Below are positions 56,001 to 64,000 of a stretch of DNA of 64,000 nucleotides, in pieces; position 1 is the first letter of the stretch, and every line of letters starts with the position of its first letter. The position numbers and the translations under genes were made by a program. Under the pieces are notes generated by a model that saw only the letters and a program-made list of their open reading frames with translations, did no database searches and had not been told where the DNA came from. The DNA comes from Actibacterium naphthalenivorans (lineage in GTDB: Bacteria; Pseudomonadota; Alphaproteobacteria; Rhodobacterales; Rhodobacteraceae): contig NZ_JACIEQ010000002.1 in NCBI RefSeq assembly GCF_014196965.1, positions 310,001-374,000 on the forward strand. Direction: 5' to 3'.

Positions 56001-57029
56001 TCACCCTAACCTGTCTTCCTCGACCGCATGACAGGCCACGAGGGCGCCGTCAGGCTGCCGCAGCGGGCGCGGTTGTTCGGCGCCACACCGATCATTGGCA
56101 TAGCTGCAGCGCGATTTGAAGGGACAGCCTGTCGGCATGTTGATCGGGGTCGGGATTTCTCCGCGCAGGCGGATGTGGTTGGGGTGATCGTCCTTCAGCT
56201 GCGGCACGGCGCTGAGCAGGGCCTTGGTATAGGGATGGCGGGGGTTCGCGAAGAGCGTGGCGGTATCGGCCAGTTCACACAGCGTTCCGAGATAGAGCAC
56301 GGCGACCCGCGTGCCGAAATGCTGCACCACCGACAGATCGTGGGTGATGAACAGATAGGTCAGGCCGCGTTCGTCCTTGGCCTCCAGCATCAGGTTCAGC
56401 ACCTGCGCCTGGATCGACACGTCAAGCGCCGAGATCGGTTCATCGGCGACCACGAAGTCAGGATCGACGGTCAGGGCGCGGGCGATGGCGATGCGCTGGC
56501 GCTGACCGCCGGAAAACTCGTGCGGATAGCGTTTGGCCCAGTTCGGGTCGACGCCGACCGCGCGCATCACCTCGGCCACCTTGTCTTCGACCTGCGCGCG
56601 CGGCAGGCCGTGGAAATGGTTGCGCACCGGTTCCTCGAGCGTCTGCTGGATCGTCATCCGCGGGTTCAGCGACGCATAGGGGTTTTGAAAGATCATCTGC
56701 ATCTTGCGGCGGAACGGCCGCAGTGCCCGGCCCGAAAGCGTGTCGATCCGGGTGCCGTCGTAATGCACCGAGCCGGAGCTGGGCGTCAGCAGGCCGGCGA
56801 TAAGCCGAGCCACGGTGGATTTGCCGCAGCCTGACTCCCCGACCACGCACAGCGCCTCGCCCCGCGCGATGCCAAGCGAGACGTCGTTGACGGCATGTAC
56901 CTCGCGCCGCTCGCGGGTGATGTGGCCCTTGCGGAACCGAAGCGTTTCGAGAAACCCCTGATCCAGCGCGAAGCGTTTTTCCAGATGCCTGATCTCCAGC
57001 AGCGGCTGGCCGATGTCATCGCCTCTCAT
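56001..57029 (-). CDS. Peptide ABC transporter ATPase (DppF-like)
   Basis: A 342-aa ATPase: Walker A VGESGCGKST, signature FSGGQRQRIAIARAL, Walker B FVVADEPISALD, and the C-terminal oligopeptide/dipeptide domain with its cluster of Cys (CPFKSRCSYANDRC). It pairs with the DppD-like ATPase, which it overlaps by ATGA. Confidence 0.93.
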   Translation of the reverse strand: MRGDDIGQPLLEIRHLEKRFALDQGFLETLRFRKGHITRERREVHAVNDVSLGIARGEALCVVGESGCGKSTVARLIAGLLTPSSGSVHYDGTRIDTLSGRALRPFRRKMQMIFQNPYASLNPRMTIQQTLEEPVRNHFHGLPRAQVEDKVAEVMRAVGVDPNWAKRYPHEFSGGQRQRIAIARALTVDPDFVVADEPISALDVSIQAQVLNLMLEAKDERGLTYLFITHDLSVVQHFGTRVAVLYLGTLCELADTATLFANPRHPYTKALLSAVPQLKDDHPNHIRLRGEIPTPINMPTGCPFKSRCSYANDRCGAEQPRPLRQPDGALVACHAVEEDRLG

Positions 57030-58021
57030 GCGGTTTGTTCCTCGGTCTCGGTATCGCGGTTCATGCGCTGCACCTCATGGCAGGCCACTTCGACCGGCCC
57101 CACCCTGACCAGCTCGGGGATCGTGGTGCGGCAGCGGTCGACGGTATATTCGCAGCGCGGGTTGAACGGGCAACCCGGCGGGATGGCCGACAGCGCCGGC
57201 ATGTTGCCGGGGATCTGTTTCAGCCGCTCGCCCGGCAGCGTCTGTTGCGGCAGCGCCTTGATCAGGCCCTGGGTATAGGGGTGCTGCGGATCGTTGATGA
57301 TGGCGCGGGTGCGGCCGCTTTCGATGATCCGCCCGGCATACATCACCAGGGTGCGCTCGGTCATCTGCGACACCACGCCAAGGTCATGGGTGATCAGGAT
57401 CAGGCTGACGTTGTTGCTCTGGCACAGCTCCAGCAGCAGCTCCATGATATCGGCCTGGATGGTCACGTCGAGCGCGGTGGTCGGCTCGTCGGCGATGATG
57501 AGCTGCGGGTCGAGCAGCAGCGCGATGGCGATGATGATGCGCTGGCGCATGCCGCCCGAAAGCTCGTGCGGGTATTGCTGCAGCCGTTCTTCGGGCGCCG
57601 GGATATAGACCTCGCGCAGCTTCGCCACCGCGATCTTCTCGGCATCCCTGCGGGTCAGGGAACGGTGCGCCTGCAACGTCTCGACCATCTGCTGGCCGAT
57701 GGTCAGAACCGGGTTCAGCGTGACCATCGGATCCTGGAAGATCATGGCGATGCGGTTGCCGCGGATCGTGCGCAGCGCCTTGTCGCTCGTATGGGCCAGA
57801 TCCATCCCGTCGAACATAACATGGCCGGAATCGATGAAGCCGGGGCGGCTGATCAGGTTGAGGATGGCAAAGCCGGTGATCGACTTGCCGGCGCCGGATT
57901 CGCCGACGATGCCCATCCGTTCGCCCCGGTTGAGATCGAAGGAAATGCCGTTGAGCGCGGTCACGGTCTGATCCCGCATGGCGAATTTGACGACAAGGTC
58001 GCGCACGGAAAGCAAGGACAT
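57026..58021 (-). CDS. Peptide ABC transporter ATPase (DppD-like)
   Basis: A 331-aa ATPase with VGESGAGKSITG, LSGGMRQRIIIAIAL, LIIADEPTTALD and the C-terminal CPFNPRCEYTVDRC cluster. It forms a heterodimer with the following gene product. Only four bases separate it from the DppC-like gene. Confidence 0.93.
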   Translation of the reverse strand: MSLLSVRDLVVKFAMRDQTVTALNGISFDLNRGERMGIVGESGAGKSITGFAILNLISRPGFIDSGHVMFDGMDLAHTSDKALRTIRGNRIAMIFQDPMVTLNPVLTIGQQMVETLQAHRSLTRRDAEKIAVAKLREVYIPAPEERLQQYPHELSGGMRQRIIIAIALLLDPQLIIADEPTTALDVTIQADIMELLLELCQSNNVSLILITHDLGVVSQMTERTLVMYAGRIIESGRTRAIINDPQHPYTQGLIKALPQQTLPGERLKQIPGNMPALSAIPPGCPFNPRCEYTVDRCRTTIPELVRVGPVEVACHEVQRMNRDTETEEQTA

Positions 58022-58025
58022 CAGC

Positions 58026-58970
58026 TTATCCCTTGTAAAGCTTGGGGTTCAGCACATCGCGCAGCCAGTCGCCCAGCAGGTTGATCACAAGGACCAGAAC
58101 CACCAGAACGATGCCGGGAATGGTGGTGATCCACCAGCTGCCCGAGAAGATATAATCGAACCCGCTGGAAATCAGCGAGCCCAGCGAGGGCTGCGACACC
58201 GGCATCCCCAGCCCGAGAAACGACAGCGACGCCTCTGATATGATCGCGTTGGCGACCTGCACCGTCGAGATCACGAAGATCGGCGAGATCGAGTTGGGCA
58301 GGATATGCTTGATCATGATGCGCAACGGCCCGAAGGCCAGCACCCGCGCCGCATCGACATATTCCTTGCGCTTCTCGGCCAGCACCGTGGCACGGACGGT
58401 CCGGGCGTATTGCGGCCACTCGGCCACGCCGATCACGATGACAAGAATGAACAGCGCGTATTCGTTGAAGGTTTCCGACCCGAACAGCGCCTGGCTGATG
58501 GCCAGAAAGATGATCGCCACCATCAGCGTCGAGAAAGAAAGCTGCACATCGGCCAGCCGCATCAGCAGGCTGTCCACCCTGCCCCCGACATAGCCCGCGA
58601 CCAGCCCGATGGTGATGCCGAGCAGCGCCTGCACCGCCACCGCGCAGATGCCGATGATCAGCGACACCCGCGTGCCGTAGAGGATCGCGCTCCACAGATC
58701 GCGGCCCTGGGCATCGGTGCCGAACACGAACCGCGCCTCGCCGCCCTGCTCCCACGCGGGGGGCAGTTCGGAATCCAGAATGTTGAACTGGGTCATGTCA
58801 TAGGGATCGAACGGGGCCAGCAGCGGCGCGAACAGCGTCGACAGCGCGATCAGCAGAAACACCGCCAGGCTGACGATCGCCACCGGGTTGCGCCGGAAGC
58901 TGTAGGCGATGTTCGAGTGCCACATCTTTTGCATGCGGGTCTTTTCGGGATTGGTGCTCAGGTTGCTCAT
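58026..58970 (-). CDS. Peptide ABC transporter permease (DppC-like)
   Basis: A 314-aa permease with about six helices, the N-terminal OppC segment (YSFRRNPVAIVSLAVFLL), the EAA loop (EYVDAARVLAFGPLRIMIKH) and GIVLVVLVLVINLLGDWLRDVLNP at the end. It overlaps the DppB-like gene by ATGA. Confidence 0.93.
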   Translation of the reverse strand: MSNLSTNPEKTRMQKMWHSNIAYSFRRNPVAIVSLAVFLLIALSTLFAPLLAPFDPYDMTQFNILDSELPPAWEQGGEARFVFGTDAQGRDLWSAILYGTRVSLIIGICAVAVQALLGITIGLVAGYVGGRVDSLLMRLADVQLSFSTLMVAIIFLAISQALFGSETFNEYALFILVIVIGVAEWPQYARTVRATVLAEKRKEYVDAARVLAFGPLRIMIKHILPNSISPIFVISTVQVANAIISEASLSFLGLGMPVSQPSLGSLISSGFDYIFSGSWWITTIPGIVLVVLVLVINLLGDWLRDVLNPKLYKG

Positions 58971-59947
58971 GCGCCCATCCTCGCCAGTTTCACGGTCGGG
59001 TTGACCAGCCCGTAGATCAGATCGACGATCGTGTTGGTGACCACGAAGATGAAGCCGACCACGATCAGATAGGCCACGATCAGCGGAGTATCGACGCGGT
59101 TGACCGCTTCAAGGAACATGAACCCCATGCCGGGCCACTGAAACACGGTTTCGGTCAGGATCGTATAGGCGACCATGGTGCCGATCTGCACCCCGCCGAC
59201 CGTGATCACCGGCAACAGCGTGTTCTTCAGCGCATGGACGAACCAGATGCGGCGCGGGCGCAGGCCCTTGGCCCAGGCAAAGCGCACGTATTCGCTTTGC
59301 AGCGTCTCCATCATCTCTGACCGGATCAGCCGGATGAACAGCGGCAGCATGATCGAGGCCAGCGCGGCCGAGGGCAGCAGGATATGCTTCCAGCCGTCCC
59401 ATGTCAGGAAATTGGTCGACCAGTAGCCGAACACATGCACCACGTCGCCACGCCCGTAGGACGGCAGGATGCGCATCTCGACCGAGAAAACAAAGATCAT
59501 CAGGATCGCGGTCAGGAACACGGGCACCGAAATGCCGATGATGCTGAACCCCATGATGACGCGGCTGAAAATGGAGTGCGGCCGGATCGCGGTAAAGACG
59601 CCAAGCGGCACCGACAGGCCGATGATGATGAACGTGGCGCCCAGCACCAGTTCCAGCGTCGCCGGCAGCTTTTTCAGGATCACCTCAAGTGCGGGTTCCT
59701 TGAAGAAATACGAGGTGCCCAGATCGCCGCGCATCGCCTTTTTGGCGAACCGGCCGTATTGCACCAGGAAACTGTCGTTCAGCCCCAGCTCGTCGCGCAA
59801 CTGCTCGCGCACCTCTTCGGACACGGACTGACCGACGAGTTCGCGCAGCGGATCTCCCAGATTGTCCTGTATGGAAAAGCTTATCAGCGAGATGACAAAC
59901 ATCACCACCGCGGCCTGAAAGACCCGTTTGACGAGATAGGCGAACAT
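58967..59947 (-). CDS. Peptide ABC transporter permease (DppB-like)
   Basis: A 326-aa permease with six helices. The start MFAYLVKRVFQAAVVMFVISL is typical, with the EAA loop YVRFAWAKGLRPRRIWFVHALKN and a TETVFQWPGMG motif. It is separated from the binding-protein gene by 108 bp holding a stable hairpin. Confidence 0.93.
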   Translation of the reverse strand: MFAYLVKRVFQAAVVMFVISLISFSIQDNLGDPLRELVGQSVSEEVREQLRDELGLNDSFLVQYGRFAKKAMRGDLGTSYFFKEPALEVILKKLPATLELVLGATFIIIGLSVPLGVFTAIRPHSIFSRVIMGFSIIGISVPVFLTAILMIFVFSVEMRILPSYGRGDVVHVFGYWSTNFLTWDGWKHILLPSAALASIMLPLFIRLIRSEMMETLQSEYVRFAWAKGLRPRRIWFVHALKNTLLPVITVGGVQIGTMVAYTILTETVFQWPGMGFMFLEAVNRVDTPLIVAYLIVVGFIFVVTNTIVDLIYGLVNPTVKLARMGA

Positions 59948-60024
59948 TCGATCTTACCTTGTTGGGCGCGGATCACGGCGCGGCGGTGCGGGCGGTGATC
60001 CGTGAAAGCAGTGTGGCAGGAGGT

Positions 60025-60046
60025 GTGGCGGGCCGAAGCCCGCCAC
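60025..60046 (-). promoter_or_regulatory. Intercistronic hairpin between the binding-protein and permease genes
   Basis: On the minus strand GTGGCGGGC-TTCG-GCCCGCCAC, a nine-pair stem closed by a stable UUCG tetraloop. No T-run follows. Such hairpins protect the 3' end of the upstream binding-protein mRNA and lower permease expression. Confidence 0.6.
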
Positions 60047-60055
60047 GTCCTGTTC

Positions 60056-61612
60056 TTATTCGTCGACCACGAGATCGCCGAAATAAGGGAAGTCCAGCGC
60101 ATTCACGATGCTTTCGGCGTGAACGCCCTTGCGCGCGCCCCAGGCGAGGTCTTGCCAGTGCAGGGGAATGAACGCGGCCTCTTCGTAAAGGATGCCTTCC
60201 AGCTCCTGCAGCAGCGCGGTGCGCTTGGCCACATCGGTTTCGGCATTTGCCTTGGTCATCAGCGCGTCGGCCTCGGGGTTGCAGTAGTTGCCCGAGTTAT
60301 ACTGCCCGTCGCCGGTCTCGGCGTTGAAGCAATGGGTCAGGAACTGATGGAAGTTCGCCGAATCCTCGGTGTCCGAATGCCAGCCGATCATCATCATGTC
60401 GGCGGCACGCGCATCGAACTCGGGCCAGTACTGCGCCTTGGGCACGGTTTTCAGATCGACCTTGATCTTGATCTTCGCCAGCATCGTGGCCACCGCCTGC
60501 GCGATCTTGTCGTCGTTCACATAGCGGTTGTTCGGCGCCATCATGGTGATCTCGAAACCATCGCCATATCCGGCCTCTTCCATCAGGGCCATGGCCTTTG
60601 CCTCGTCGAAACGGGGGGTAAGGCTGGCGTCATAGCCCAGATAGCCCTCGGGGCTGGCCTGGGCGGCCACGGTGCCAAAGCCCTTCATGATGCGGTCGAC
60701 GATCCCGGCGTTGTTGACGGCGTAGTCGATCGCCAGACGCACCTTGGGATCCTTGAACGCCTCGACCCGCTCCTGGTTCATCTGGAAGGTGATGATCCGG
60801 GTGCCGGACATGGTGATCAGATTGGTGCTGTCGTCGGCGTCGATCCGGGCCAGGTCGGTCGGCGGCACCGGCGCGATGAAATCGACATCGCCCGACAGCA
60901 GCGCCGCGACGCGGGTGGGATCTTCCTTGATCGGGGTCAGGGTGATGTGATCGACATTGCCCTTGCTTTCACTGTCCCAATAGCCGGGAAAGCGCTCGAA
61001 CTCCACCTTCACGCCCTGCTCGCGCTCGGTGATCACATAGGGGCCGGTGCCCGAAACATTGCGCGAGGCAAAGGAATCGCCGTGCTTGACGATGGCAGCC
61101 TTGTCGTTCCCGCCGTCATCGGCGCCCGAGTAAAAGGCCGAATCCATCGGGAAGATATAGGTCGCGGTGTGCAGGACCAGCGGATAGGGCTCGCTCGTTT
61201 TCAGGTCGACGGTGTAATCGTCGACAATCTCGATGCCGGTGAAGAGATTGAAAATACCTTTGAAATCAGGGCTTTCCTTGAGGCGATCAAAGGTCCACTT
61301 CACGTCTTTCGCGGTCATTTCATTGCCCGAGTGGAACTTCACGCCCTCGCGCAGCGAAAACCGCGTTGTGGTGGGGTCGATCTGCTCCCAGCTCGTGGCC
61401 AGGCGCCCTTCGAACTGCAGATCCTGGGTCCAGCGCACCAGCGGATCGAAGACCATATGCGAAAGTTGCAGCGTGCCGCCCGAAAGCTGTTCATGCGGGT
61501 CCAGCGAAACCGGATCCGCGTCATAGGCGACCTTGATCGAGGCGGCACCCGCCCCCATCGCCAGCGCGACAGACAGCGCGCATGCCGATGCAATCGTTCC
61601 AAATAGCTTCAT
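60056..61612 (-). CDS. Peptide/solute-binding protein of the ABC importer (DppA-like)
   Basis: A 518-aa family-5 periplasmic binding protein. The signal peptide (KLFGTIASACALSVALAMGAGA) ends before ASIKVAYDADPVSLDPH. LREGVKFHSGNEMTAKDVKWTFDRL is the family signature. It is the first gene of the operon. Peptides, opines or other amides are possible ligands. The start has AGGGAGCTT upstream. Confidence 0.93.
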   Translation of the reverse strand: MKLFGTIASACALSVALAMGAGAASIKVAYDADPVSLDPHEQLSGGTLQLSHMVFDPLVRWTQDLQFEGRLATSWEQIDPTTTRFSLREGVKFHSGNEMTAKDVKWTFDRLKESPDFKGIFNLFTGIEIVDDYTVDLKTSEPYPLVLHTATYIFPMDSAFYSGADDGGNDKAAIVKHGDSFASRNVSGTGPYVITEREQGVKVEFERFPGYWDSESKGNVDHITLTPIKEDPTRVAALLSGDVDFIAPVPPTDLARIDADDSTNLITMSGTRIITFQMNQERVEAFKDPKVRLAIDYAVNNAGIVDRIMKGFGTVAAQASPEGYLGYDASLTPRFDEAKAMALMEEAGYGDGFEITMMAPNNRYVNDDKIAQAVATMLAKIKIKVDLKTVPKAQYWPEFDARAADMMMIGWHSDTEDSANFHQFLTHCFNAETGDGQYNSGNYCNPEADALMTKANAETDVAKRTALLQELEGILYEEAAFIPLHWQDLAWGARKGVHAESIVNALDFPYFGDLVVDE

Positions 61613-61643
61613 GATAAGCTCCCTGCTTGTTGATTTCGGGAAC

Positions 61644-61671
61644 GATAGACACCGGGTTTTGAAGATACCAA
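61644..61671 (-). promoter_or_regulatory. Candidate promoter of the peptide ABC operon
   Basis: Minus strand TTGGTA (61666-61671), 16 bp, TCTATC (61644-61649), with a ~25-base leader. Just upstream, TGAATA occurs twice on the plus strand (61681-61686 and 61689-61694), eight bases apart, a possible regulator site for the LysR protein. Confidence 0.4.
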
Positions 61672-61808
61672 TGCCAATACTGAATAGGTGAATACAAATA
61701 ACAACTCACCCCGCGGCGCGATGCAAATGGCGGCTGAATCCAGGGCAAAGCTTGGATTTCCGCCGCCTTCGCGGGCACAATCGGGCGGTTGTAGAGTCGG
61801 GCTCTGGG

Positions 61809-62663
61809 CTAGAAATCCAGACCCAGATCAAGGGTTCGCGCCGAATGGGTCAGCGCGCCCGAGGAAATGTAATCCACCCCGGTCGCGGCGACCTCGGCGA
61901 TGCGCGGCAGTTGCATGTTGCCCGATGCCTCTGTCACCAGCCGCCCGGCCACCAGCGCCACCGCCGCGCGCAGGGTCGGCGTATCCATATTGTCCAGCAG
62001 CACCACATCGGCCCCGCCCGTGGCCAGCACGGTTTCAAGCTGATCGAGCCGGTCCACCTCGATCTCGACCCGCACCATGTGCGACGCGACCGCCTTGGCC
62101 GCCTCGAGCACTTCGCGCACACCGCCGGCGGCGGCGATGTGGTTGTCCTTGATCAGGATCGCATCCGACAGGCCGAACCGGTGGTTGAAGCCGCCGCCAT
62201 GCAGCACCGCCAGCTTTTCGGCCACTCGCAGCCCCGGGGTGGTCTTGCGGGTGCAGGTGATGCGGGTGTGCGTGCCGCTGGTTTCGGCCACAAAACCCGC
62301 GGTCAGCGTGGCGATGCCGCTCAGCCGGCCGGCAAAGTTCAGTGCCACCCGCTCGGCCGACAGGATGGATGCGGCCGGGCCTGAGATCTCCATCAGCGTA
62401 TCGCCGGGGTTGCAGGCCGCGCCATCGGGCAGGCGCGTGGTGACCTTCAGCGCCGGATCGACCAGACGGAACGCCAGCGCGGCGATCCGCATGCCCGACA
62501 CCACCCCCGGCTCGCGCGCGTTGATCCGCGCGTCATAGGTGGTTCCGGCCGGGATCACGGCGCGGGTGGTGATATCGCCATATTGTCCCAGATCCTCCAG
62601 CAGTGCGCCGCGCACCAGCGGCTCCAGGATCAGGTCGGGCACGGTCATATGGGCAGGGGTCAT
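61809..62663 (-). CDS. nadC: Nicotinate-nucleotide pyrophosphorylase (carboxylating)
   Basis: A 284-aa quinolinate phosphoribosyltransferase: ALLEDLGQYGDITTRAVIP at the N-terminus, the THTRITCTRKTTPGLR loop, and VEIEVDRLDQ with the substrate-binding Glu and Asp. It makes nicotinate mononucleotide from quinolinate. It overlaps nadB by ATGA (62660-62663). Confidence 0.96.
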   Translation of the reverse strand: MTPAHMTVPDLILEPLVRGALLEDLGQYGDITTRAVIPAGTTYDARINAREPGVVSGMRIAALAFRLVDPALKVTTRLPDGAACNPGDTLMEISGPAASILSAERVALNFAGRLSGIATLTAGFVAETSGTHTRITCTRKTTPGLRVAEKLAVLHGGGFNHRFGLSDAILIKDNHIAAAGGVREVLEAAKAVASHMVRVEIEVDRLDQLETVLATGGADVVLLDNMDTPTLRAAVALVAGRLVTEASGNMQLPRIAEVAATGVDYISSGALTHSARTLDLGLDF

Positions 62664-64000
62664 ACGGTTTCCTTCATTACCTTGTCGCGCAGCGCCAGCG
62701 CCTGTTTCAGCGTCAGCCGGCTGCGATGGGCCATGTCGGGGCGGGCCTCGGGGAAATCATCCCGGAAATGGCCGCCGCGCGATTCCTCGCGCATCAGGGC
62801 GCCGGCGGCGATCAGGGTCGCGGTGGCCGTCATGTTCAGAAAGCCGGGGCAATTCGCCTGTTCCGCCTCGAGCCCGGCAATCACCCGCAGCGCGGCTTTC
62901 AGCCCCGCCGCGTTGCGCACCACGCCGACGTGATCTGTCATCTCCCGGCGCAGCCTGGCCACGGCGGCGGGATCGGGGGCAACGCCGCCCGGCTGAAACG
63001 CGATCGAGACTTCGGGGCAAGCTCTGGGCACCACATCACCCAACGTTTCGGCAATGCCGTTGGCGCAGCTCCGCGCGAACACCAGCGCCTCGAGCAGCCC
63101 GTTGGAAGCAAGGCGGTTGGCGCCGTGCAGCCCGGTGGAGCTTGCCTCGCCGCAAACCCACAGGTTGCCGAGGCTGGCGCGCCCGTCGATCGCCGTGTCG
63201 ATGCCGCCCATATGGTAATGCGCCGCCGCAGCCACCGGGATCGGCTCTTTCACCGGGTCGATCCCGGCGCGGGCGCAGGCTTGGGCCACAGCCGGGAACC
63301 GGGTCAGAACCTCGGTGCCAAGCGCGCCGCGCGTATCCAGCATCGGGCGGTTGCCGGCCCGGGTCTGGGCAAAGATGGCGCGCGCCACGATATCGCGGGG
63401 CGCCAGTTCCATGTCGGGGTGCAGGCCGCGCATGAACCGCTCTCCCTGCTTGTTGATCAGGGTCGCGCCCTCGCCGCGCAATGCCTCTGTCGCAAGGGGG
63501 GCCGGATCTTCGCCGATGTCCATTGCCGTGGGGTGGAACTGCACGAATTCGGCATCCGCGATCACCGCCCCTGCCCGCGCCGCCATGCCGATCACCTGAC
63601 CGCGGATGCGCGGCGGATTGGTCGTCAGCGCATAGAGCCCGCCCGAGCCTCCCCCGGCGAGCAGATAGGCCGCGCCCCGGATCAGCACCGGCAAAGAGCG
63701 GGCCTCGGACGCGGTTTGAACCCAGATCCCGGTCACCACGCCGCCGTCGGTCTCCAGCCCCGAGGCCATCACCCCTTCCATCACCTGCACCGAAGGGGCG
63801 CGGCGCACCTGTGCGATCAGGGTTTCCATGATCTGGCGCCCGGCCTGATCGCCCTGCACACGCACCACGCGCGCCATGCTGTGGGCGGCCTCGCGGCTGA
63901 GCATGTAATGGCCTTCGGCATCGCGGTCGAAGGGCGTGCCAAGATCGGTCAGGTCAAGGATATAGTCGCGCGCGTCATGGGTGACATGTTCGGCCACCTT
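62660..64000 (-). CDS. nadB: L-aspartate oxidase (N-terminal part outside the window)
   Basis: At least 446 aa of a FAD enzyme that turns aspartate into iminoaspartate, feeding quinolinate. The N-terminal Rossmann FAD site is off the right edge; visible are the SREAAHSMARVVRVQGDQ region, HPTAMDI active-site strand, GEGATLINKQGERFM and the AAAAHYHMGGIDT motif. nadA is presumably nearby beyond the window. Confidence 0.95.
   Translation of the reverse strand, partial: KVAEHVTHDARDYILDLTDLGTPFDRDAEGHYMLSREAAHSMARVVRVQGDQAGRQIMETLIAQVRRAPSVQVMEGVMASGLETDGGVVTGIWVQTASEARSLPVLIRGAAYLLAGGGSGGLYALTTNPPRIRGQVIGMAARAGAVIADAEFVQFHPTAMDIGEDPAPLATEALRGEGATLINKQGERFMRGLHPDMELAPRDIVARAIFAQTRAGNRPMLDTRGALGTEVLTRFPAVAQACARAGIDPVKEPIPVAAAAHYHMGGIDTAIDGRASLGNLWVCGEASSTGLHGANRLASNGLLEALVFARSCANGIAETLGDVVPRACPEVSIAFQPGGVAPDPAAVARLRREMTDHVGVVRNAAGLKAALRVIAGLEAEQANCPGFLNMTATATLIAAGALMREESRGGHFRDDFPEARPDMAHRSRLTLKQALALRDKVMKETV

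Overview
The window is about 64 kb of high-GC chromosomal DNA from an alphaproteobacterium, almost certainly a Rhodobacterales (Roseobacter/Rhodobacter-type) organism. The reasons are the dusB-ntrB-ntrC-ntrY-ntrX-trkA-trkH-hfq-hflX block, the fused ispDF, the F1Fo-ATPase zeta subunit, a MetH-like activity split into separate proteins, a VPLPA-CTERM surface protein, and an NtrC without the sigma-54 contact loop. Both ends cut through genes (a PfkB-type kinase on the left, nadB on the right). I saw no rRNA, tRNA, CRISPR array, integrase, transposase or prophage. This is core and lineage-core chromosome rather than an island.

Layout. 1-2.8 kb: pseudouridine breakdown (psuK-like, psuG), a DUF502 membrane protein and a LysE/ArgO exporter. 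2.8-5.0 kb: a polyhydroxybutyrate-flavoured minus-strand locus: a ~77-nt small RNA with its own promoter and terminator, then bdhA, then a patatin-like lipase. 5-8.1 kb: an orphan YejA-like binding protein, an entericidin-like lipoprotein, an ArsC-type reductase and an aquaporin. 8.2-12.3 kb: a cupin XRE regulator divergent from an acyl-CoA ligase / DsbA-like / MFS operon. 12.3-20.7 kb: mfd, a membrane protein, hemB, a SYLF lipoprotein and a penicillin-acylase-family enzyme. 20.8-24.5 kb: cytochrome P450, a membrane-embedded serine hydrolase, ccdA and tusA. 24.5-30.6 kb: rne with a long leader, then dctD and dctB. 30.6-33.7 kb: purQ, purS, a VPLPA-CTERM gene, purC and the ATPase zeta subunit. 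33.9-39.6 kb: a short MprF-like protein, a BHMT-like homocysteine methyltransferase, a radical SAM protein, a corrinoid protein and DUF1638. 39.6-51.5 kb: hflX, hfq, trkH, trkA, ntrX, ntrY, ntrC, ntrB and dusB, all on the minus strand. 51.6-55 kb: ispDF, pgpA, pncC, a RatA/COQ10-like protein, hpt and a 58-aa membrane protein. 55-61.6 kb: an oligopeptide/dipeptide-type ABC operon with a LysR gene at its end. 61.8-64 kb: nadC and nadB.

Genes are packed tightly, with many 4-bp ATGA stop/start overlaps (psuK/psuG, arsC/aqp, hydrolase/P450, dusB/ntrB, ispDF/pgpA/pncC, hpt/small protein, the dpp genes, nadB/nadC). Several promoters can be read as TTGNNN-17-TANNNN. Four of them place the transcription start at, or within about two bases of, the start codon, which suggests leaderless mRNAs.

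The most notable items are: the small RNA beside bdhA; a divergent promoter in which one palindromic TTGCAA appears to serve as the -35 box in both directions; three NtrC-family regulators (DctD, NtrX, NtrC) that all lack GAFTGA; an hflX frame that appears to start at ATT, overlapping the hfq stop; a possible attenuator in front of the homocysteine methyltransferase; and the P450/membrane-hydrolase pair.
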